In this document: one piece after another, positions 57,301 through 64,000 of the stretch
How positions within the stretch are numbered: position 1 is the first letter of the stretch
How the letters are laid out: each line of letters begins with the position of its first letter
Assembly (NCBI GenBank): GCA_003116995.1
Contig: BDSL01000138.1
Span: 124,001 to 188,000 of the forward strand
DNA: 64,000 nt
DNA from: Yamagishiella unicocca
Lineage: Eukaryota > Chlorophyta > Chlorophyceae > Chlamydomonadales > Volvocaceae
Reading direction: 5' to 3'
Made by a program: the position numbers and the translations under genes
Notes under the pieces: model-generated
What the model was told of the DNA's origin: nothing
The model's database searches: none
The model's input: only the letters and a program-made list of their open reading frames with translations

Positions 57301-59160
57301 CGCGCCCAACTAGTATCTAGTATGATAGTACAGAGCTGGTATGGCGCGGGGGATGGTCTGGCTTGAATTAGGACAGCAATCCTGCTTTCGGTGGTCCAGG
57401 CGCTCCCTTGCTGCTAGCGGGGCTGGAAGAGGGAAAGCGCCCGATTGTTGCCGTAGGTGACCCTATGCTTCCACCGCCGCGCCCAACTAGTATCTAGTAT
57501 GATAGTACAAAGCTGGTAAGGCGCGGGGGATGGTCTGGCTTGAATTAGGACAGCAATCCTGCTTTCGGTGGTTCAGGCGCTACCTTGCTGTTAGTGGGGC
57601 TGGAAGAGGGAAAGTGCCCGATTGTTGCCGTAGGGGACCCTATGCTTCCACCGCCGCGCCCAACTAGTATCTAGTATGATAGTACAGAGCTGGTATGGCG
57701 CGGGGGATGGTCTGGCTTGAATTAGGACAGCAATCCTGCTTTCGGTGGTCCAGGCGCTCCCTTGCTGCTAGCGGGGCTGGAAGAGGGAAAGCGCCCGATT
57801 GTTGCCGTAGGTGACCCTATGCTTCCACCGCCGCGCCCAACTAGTATCTAGTATGATAGTACAAAGCTGGTAAGGCGCGGGGGATGGTCTGGCTTGAATT
57901 AGGACAGCAATCCTGCTTTCGGTGGTTCAGGCGCTACCTTGCTGTTAGTGGGGCTGGAAGAGGGAAAGTGCCCGATTGTTGCCGTAGGGGACCCTATGCT
58001 TCCACCGCCGCGCCCAACTAGTATCTAGTATGATAGTACAGAGCTGGTATGGCGCGGGGGATGGTCTGGCTTGAATTAGGAGAGCAATCCTGCTTTCGGT
58101 GGTCCAGGCGCTCCCTTGCTGCTAGCGGGGCTGGAAGAGGGTAAGCGCCCGATTGTTGCCGTAGGTGACCCTATGCTTCCACCGCCGCGCCCAACTAGTA
58201 TCTAGTATGATAGTACAGAGCTGGTAAGGCGCGGGGGATGGTCTGGCTTGAATTAGGACAGCAATCCTGCTTTCGGTGGTTCAGGCGCTACCTTGCTGTT
58301 AGTGGGGCTGGAAGAGGGAAAGTGCCCGATTGTTGCCGTAGGGGACCCTATGCTTCCACCGCCGCGCCCAACTAGTATCTAGTATGATAGTACAGAGCTG
58401 GTATGGCGCGGGGGATGGTCTGGCTTGAATTAGGAGAGCAATCCTGCTTTCGGTGGTCCAGGCGCTCCCTTGCTGCTAGCGGGGCTGGAAGAGGGTAAGC
58501 GCCCGATTGTTGCCGTAGGTGACCCTATGCTTCCACCGCCGCGCCCAACTAGTATCTAGTATGATAGTACAGAGCTGGTAAGGCGCGGGGGATGGTCTGG
58601 CTTGAATTAGGACAGCAATCCTGCTTTCGGTGGTTCAGGCGCTACCTTGCTGTTAGTGGGGCTGGAAGAGGGAAAGTGCCCGATTGTTGCCGTAGGGGAC
58701 CCTATGCTTCCACCGCCGCGCCCAACTAGTATCTAGTATGATAGTACAGAGCTGGTATGGCGCGGGGGATGGTCTGGCTTGAATTAGGACAGCAATCCTG
58801 CTTTCGGTGGTCCAGGCGCTCCCTTGCTGCTAGCGGGGCTGGAAGAGGGTAAGCGCCCGATTGTTGCCGTAGGTGACCCTATGCTTCCACCGCCGCGCCC
58901 AACTAGTATCTAGTATGATAGTACAGAGCTGGTAAGGCGCGGGGGATGGTCTGGCTTGAATTAGGACAGCAATCCTGCTTTCGGTGGTTCAGGCGCTACC
59001 TTGCTGTTAGTGGGGCTGGAAGAGGGAAAGTGCCCGATTGTTGCCGTAGGGGACCCTATGCTTCCACCGCCGCGCCCAACTAGTATCTAGTATGATAGTA
59101 CAGAGCTGGTATGGCGCGGGGGATGGTCTGGCTTGAATTAGGACAGCAATCCTGCTTTCT
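54374..59160 (+). repeat. Satellite array 1: 177-bp units in alternating dimers
   Basis: About 27 head-to-tail units of 177 bases (anchor AATTAGGA at 54534, 54711, 54888 and onward). Two unit types alternate strictly. Type A has CTCCCTTGCTGCTAGCGGGG and GTAGGTGACC. Type B has CTACCTTGCTGTTAGTGGGG and GTAGGGGACC. This makes a 354-base higher-order repeat, about 13 times. The first unit is shortened. Rare variants such as GGGTAAGCGCCC cluster in the last dimers (58140, 58495, 58849), indicating local homogenisation. No coding frame runs across it. Confidence 0.97.
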
Positions 59161-59228
59161 GCCAGACTGTCTGCAGACACCGTAGCCTGTGGCGTCTGTG
59201 TGTTGCTGGCGATGGCGGATACCGTTGG

Positions 59229-59512
59229 CATGCTTGCTGATGACATCTCGTTGAAGGAATGAGTGTAGCTCGCATCCTAACAGGATGTAATTGCGCTTAT
59301 AGTCATAGAGCGGTAGCGCTCGACGATACGCCACCAAGAGTTCGATAGCCGCTGACGCGCGCCGTGCTGCAACGCAGCCATTTTTACTTCTACAGACGTT
59401 TCTACCGGTATCTCACATTACCGCAGTTGCTATTCATAAAGGAAATGTGCTCATTACAACTGTTGTTCTGCTTGCACTGCGACATATCCGTCCATGTATA
59501 TTGGCGTCATAT
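59229..59512 (-). repeat. Right arm of 284-bp inverted repeat
   Basis: Complement of 53857-54140. Bases 59161-59228, between the array end and this arm, have no counterpart on the left. Confidence 0.93.
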
Positions 59513-60229
59513 CGGGTGCCGGCGGACCGGGCGCCGTACGCGCTCGTCCAGCCGGCCGACCCAGGGCGGACGCTCCGGCGGACGCGCCCTGTTTCGACCT
59601 GGCAACTCGCAGCTTCGGGCCGGCTCGCGCGACATTCCGGCAGAGAACCTTCCTACGGAACTTTTTCGGGTCGCTCGAGCGTCGCAGGAGCTGTGGCGAC
59701 GCGCTTTGTGGAGCGATGCACGTCCCATGGAGGCCAGCAAAGCCAGCAAAGCACTTTGGGCGGGCCAGGAGGCGCGCGGACGGCCACTCTGCCACTCCTG
59801 TATGGCAATGCACTCGCCATTCCTCGCGAAAGTAAAAGCCGCGGGAAAGTAACGCTACACGAGCGTCCGTACAGGGCTTCTTTGCCAAGTCCAATCAGTA
59901 TAATACGTAAAGGGGTGAGACCCCTTCAGAGTCCGATGTGTTGCGGTCTGCGGTCAACATGCACAAGAGGAACGACTGTCGCTATCTCGGTGGCGTTGAC
60001 GACCGCGGTTCTTGTAACGGCTGTTCATTGCTGTTCATTGCATAGCGTTACACCTCTTCAGAAGGTGTAAGCTTGCAGCTTACTTGAGCTAGATGATCGT
60101 CGTCGATCCTAAGCGCGCGCGCGCGAGCCCACCCTAAGCGCCAGGAAGGGCTCGGACTACACTCAGTTACACTCAGTGAATGCTGCAGCTCGGGCGTGCA
60201 CCATGTTCTCGTGCAAGGCGCCGGTGCTC
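59513..60229. other. Unique spacer between the two satellite arrays
   Basis: GC-rich, with overlapping open frames on both strands of up to about 200 codons. None resembles a known family, and I find no splice-supported gene. Confidence 0.45.
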
Positions 60230-60345
60230 GCGCTTTCATTGGGGGTTTTGCCCGCCCCCACAATCACAGCCCTTGCCGGCAGTCGCCCCCTGCGCCCCAG
60301 AGAGAACTCCTGCGCCCCATACAGCGGGGGGGCCGGCTTAGTCCC
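60230..60345 (+). repeat. Leader segment of satellite array 2
   Basis: Related to 54250-54373, about the same distance before its array. See array 1 leader for shared words. Confidence 0.8.
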
Positions 60346-63300
60346 GCTTTCGGCGGTCCAGGCGCTCCCTTGCTGCTGGAGGGGCTGGGAGAGGGAAAGT
60401 GCCCGATTGTTGCGGTACGCGACCCTAGGCCACCGCCGCCGCGCCCAACTAGTACCTAGTATGATATTTGAGAGCTGGTGGGGGGCGGGGGGCTGGTCTG
60501 GCTTTAACCAGGAGAGCAAACCCGCTTTCGGCGGTCCAGGCGCTCCCTTGCTGCTGGAGGGGCTGGGAGAGGGAAAGTGCCCGATTGTTGCCGTACGCGA
60601 CCCTAGGCCACCGCCGCCGCTCCCAACTAGTGCCTAGTATGATATTTGAGAGCTGGTGGGGCGCGGGGGGCTGGTCTGGCTTTAACCAGGAGAGCAAACC
60701 CGCTTTCGGCGGTCCAGGCGCTCCCTTGCTGCTGGAGGGGCTGGGAGAGGGAAAGTGCCCGGAGAGGGAAAGTGCCCGATTGTTGCCGTACGCGACCCTA
60801 GGCCACCGCCGCCGCGCCCAACTAGTGCCTCGTATGATATTTGAGAGCTGGTGGGGCGCGGGGGGCTGGCCTGGCTTTAACCAGGAGAGCAAACCCGCTT
60901 TCGGCGGTCCAGGCGCTCCCTTGCTGCTGGAGGGGCTGGGAGAGGGAAAGTGCCCGATTGTTGCCGTACGCGACCCTAAGCCACCGCCGCCGCTCCCAAC
61001 TAGTGCCTCGTATGATATTTGAGAGCTGGTGGGGCGCGGGGGGCTGGCCTGGCTTTAACCAGGAGAGCAAACCCGCTTTCGGCGGTCCAGGCGCTCCCTT
61101 GCTGCTGGAGGGGCTGGGAGAGGGAAAGTGCCCGATTGTTGCCGTACGCGACCCTAGGCCACCGCCGCCGCGCCCAACTAGTGCCTAGTATGATATTTGA
61201 GAGCTGGTGGGGCGCGGGGGGCTGGCCTGGCTTTAACCAGGAGAGCAAACCCGCTTTCGGCGGTCCAGGCGCTCCCTTGCTGCTGGAGGGCGGGCTGGGA
61301 GAGGGAAAGTGCCCGATTGTTGCCGTACGCGACCCTAGGCCACCGCCGCCGCTCCCAACTAGTGCCTAGTATGATATTTGAGAGCTGGTGGGGCGCGGGG
61401 GGCTGGTCTGGCTTTAACCAGGAGAGCAAACCCGCTTTCGGCGGTCCAGGCGCTCCCTTGCTGCTGGAGGGGCTGGGAGAGGGAAAGTGCCCGGAGAGGG
61501 AAAGTGCCCGATTGTTGCCGTACGCGACCCTAGGCCACCGCCGCCGCGCCCAACTAGTGCCTCGTATGATATTTGAGAGCTGGTGGGGCGCGGGGGGCTG
61601 GCCTGGCTTTAACCAGGAGAGCAAACCCGCTTTCGGCGGTCCAGGCGCTCCCTTGCTGCTGGAGGGGCTGGGAGAGGGAAAGTGCCCGATTGTTGCCGTA
61701 CGCGACCCTAAGCCACCGCCGCCGCTCCCAACTAGTGCCTCGTATGATATTTGAGAGCTGGTGGGGCGCGGGGGGCTGGCCTGGCTTTAACCAGGAGAGC
61801 AAACCCGCTTTCGGCGGTCCAGGCGCTCCCTTGCTGCTGGAGGGGCTGGGAGAGGGAAAGTGCCCGATTGTTGCCGTACGCGACCCTAGGCCACCGCCGC
61901 CGCGCCCAAATAGTGCCTAGTATGATATTTGAGAGCTGGTGGGGCGCGGGGGGCTGGCCTGGCTTTAACCAGGAGAGCAAACCCGCTTTCGGCGGTCCAG
62001 GCGCTCCCTTGCTGCTGGAGGGGCTGGGAGAGGGAAAGTGCCCGATTGTTGCCGTACGCGACCCTAGGCCACCGCCGCCGCTCCCAACTAGTGCCTAGTA
62101 TGATATTTGAGAGCTGGTGGGGCGCGGGGGGCTGGTCTGGCTTTAACCAGGAGAGCAAACCCGCTTTCGGCGGTCCAGGCGCTCCCTTGCTGCTGGAGGG
62201 GCTGGGAGAGGGAAAGTGCCCGGAGAGGGAAAGTGCCCGATTGTTGCCGTACGCGACCCTAGGCCACCGCCGCCGCGCCCAACTAGTGCCTCGTATGATA
62301 TTTGAGAGCTGGTGGGGCGCGGGGGGCTGGCCTGGCTTTAACCAGGAGAGCAAACCCGCTTTCGGCGGTCCAGGCGCTCCCTTGCTGCTGGAGGGGCTGG
62401 GAGAGGGAAAGTGCCCGATTGTTGCCGTACGCGACCCTAGGCCACCGCCGCCGCTCCCAACTAGTGCCTAGTATGATATTTGAGAGCTGGTGGGGCGCGG
62501 GGGGCTGGTCTGGCTTTAACCAGGAGAGCAAACCCGCTTTCGGCGGTCCAGGCGCTCCCTTGCTGCTGGAGGGGCTGGGAGAGGGAAAGTGCCCGGAGAG
62601 GGAAAGTGCCCGATTGTTGCCGTACGCGACCCTAGGCCACCGCCGCCGCGCCCAACTAGTGCCTCGTATGATATTTGAGAGCTGGTGGGGCGCGGGGGGC
62701 TGGCCTGGCTTTAACCAGGAGAGCAAACCCGCTTTCGGCGGTCCAGGCGCTCCCTTGCTGCTGGAGGGGCTGGGAGAGGGAAAGTGCCCGATTGTTGCCG
62801 TACGCGACCCTAAGCCACCGCCGCCGCTCCCAACTAGTGCCTCGTATGATATTTGAGAGCTGGTGGGGCGCGGGGGGCTGGCCTGGCTTTAACCAGGAGA
62901 GCAAACCCGCTTTCGGCGGTCCAGGCGCTCCCTTGCTGCTGGAGGGGCTGGGAGAGGGAAAGTGCCCGATTGTTGCCGTACGCGACCCTAGGCCACCGCC
63001 GCCGCGCCCAACTAGTGCCTCGTATGATATTTGAGAGCTGGTGGGGCGCGGGGGGCTGGCCTGGCTTTAACCAGGAGAGCAAACCCGCTTTCGGCGGTCC
63101 AGGCGCTCCCTTGCTGCTGGAGGGGCTGGGAGAGGGAAAGTGCCCGATTGTTGCCGTACGCGACCCTAGGCCACCGCCGCCGCTCCCAACTAGTGCCTAG
63201 TATGATATTTGAGAGCTGGTGGGGCGCGGGGGGCTGGTCTGGCTTTAACCAGGAGAGCAAACCCGCTTTCGGCGGTCCAGGCGCTCCCTTGCTGCTGGAG

Positions 63301-64000
63301 GGGCTGGGAGAGGGAAAGTGCCCGGAGAGGGAAAGTGCCCGATTGTTGCCGTACGCGACCCTAGGCCACCGCCGCCGCGCCCAACTAGTGCCTCGTATGA
63401 TATTTGAGAGCTGGTGGGGCGCGGGGGGCTGGCCTGGCTTTAACCAGGAGAGCAAACCCGCTTTCGGCGGTCCAGGCGCTCCCTTGCTGCTGGAGGGGCT
63501 GGGAGAGGGAAAGTGCCCGATTGTTGCCGTACGCGACCCTAAGCCACCGCCGCCGCTCCCAACTAGTGCCTCGTATGATATTTGAGAGCTGGTGGGGCGC
63601 GGGGGGCTGGCCTGGCTTTAACCAGGAGAGCAAACCCGCTTTCGGCGGTCCAGGCGCTCCCTTGCTGCTGGAGGGGCTGGGAGAGGGAAAGTGCCCGATT
63701 GTTGCCGTACGCGACCCTAGGCCACCGCCGCCGCGCCCAACTAGTGCCTAGTATGATATTTGAGAGCTGGTGGGGCGCGGGGGGCTGGCCTGGCTTTAAC
63801 CAGGAGAGCAAACCCGCTTTCGGCGGTCCAGGCGCTCCCTTGCTGCTGGAGGGGCTGGGAGAGGGAAAGTGCCCGATTGTTGCCGTACGCGACCCTAGGC
63901 CACCGCCGCCGCTCCCAACTAGTGCCTAGTATGATATTTGAGAGCTGGTGGGGCGCGGGGGGCTGGTCTGGCTTTAACCAGGAGAGCAAACCCGCTTTCG
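60346..64000 (+). repeat. Satellite array 2: 178-bp units, continues past the window
   Basis: Units of 178 bases are related to array 1 (shared CAGGCGCTCCCTTGCTGCT, GTGCCCGATTGTTGCCGTA, CCAACTAGT). They differ in the second half (GATATTTGAGAGCTGGTGGG). Some units carry a 17-base internal duplication of GAGAGGGAAAGTGCCCG, at about 60752, 61485, 62217, 62590 and 63319. The spacing is mostly about 730 bases, which is four units, with one two-unit step. That indicates a tetrameric higher-order repeat with a contraction. The many 82- to 185-codon frames are repeat shadows. Confidence 0.97.

Noticed and set aside
54374..59160. Self-cleaving hammerhead ribozyme in the satellite unit (retrozyme)
   Set aside because: I found no CTGATGA core with matching GAAA and cleavage triplet in the unit. 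Other ribozyme types were not excluded by computation.
60468..63989. Repeated 82-185-codon frames on both strands of array 2
   Set aside because: They recur with the unit length, break at unit variants, and have no splice or family support.
54374..64000. CRISPR array
   Set aside because: Units are 177-178 bases with no short repeat/unique spacer pattern, and the host is eukaryotic. This is a satellite.

Overview
This is nuclear DNA of a GC-rich eukaryote. The best fit is a chlorophycean green alga of the Chlamydomonas/Volvox group. The reasons are many short GT-AG introns with donors such as GTGAGG, GTGCGG and GTACGG, TGTAA-type polyadenylation signals, very GC-rich third codon positions, low-complexity Ala/Gly/Ser/Gln stretches in proteins, L1-type LINE fragments, short TTTTAGGG-like motifs, and a plant/algal-type hydroxyproline O-arabinosyltransferase. 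Most long open frames here are shadows in GC-rich, repetitive introns. The genes were rebuilt by joining exons whose splice sites and phases agree with conserved protein motifs.

Layout. 0-3.7 kb: no supported gene, simple and dispersed repeats. 3.7-8.2 kb (-): XPT1-like purine phosphoribosyltransferase in eight exons. 9.4-9.7 kb (+): 3' exons of an unrecognised membrane-anchored protein. 9.8-11.6 kb: inverted and direct repeats. 12.7-15.8 kb (+): monoacylglycerol-lipase-like hydrolase. 19.3-23.5 kb (-): RCHY1/MIEL1-type CHY zinc-finger/RING E3 ligase. It is divergent from an intronless SRP receptor beta subunit at 23.9-24.6 kb (+). 26.8-32.0 kb (-): F-box protein with a beta-helix-like body and an acidic Ser-rich tail. 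33.8-37.6 kb (+): 968-residue protein with a C-terminal GAR (GAS2)-like domain, followed by a tRNA-Thr or tRNA-like sequence. 38-41 kb: two opposed, damaged LINE pieces. 41.3-46.4 kb: a 5 kb element with terminal inverted repeats, palindromic subterminal motifs and nested hairpins. 46.8-48.6 kb (-): holocytochrome c synthase. 50.0-53.5 kb (-): hydroxyproline O-arabinosyltransferase. 53.9-64 kb: two related satellite arrays. The first is an alternating 177-bp dimer array enclosed by a 284-bp inverted repeat. The second, of 178-bp units, runs off the window.

The genes are ordinary housekeeping genes and do not form a pathway: purine salvage, lipid turnover, protein turnover (RING and F-box proteins), ER targeting, mitochondrial cytochrome c maturation, and Golgi glycosylation of hydroxyproline-rich proteins. 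The unusual content is the repeat architecture: the inverted-repeat-enclosed higher-order satellite, the hairpin-rich TIR element, and a short dispersed repeat family found mostly inside introns.
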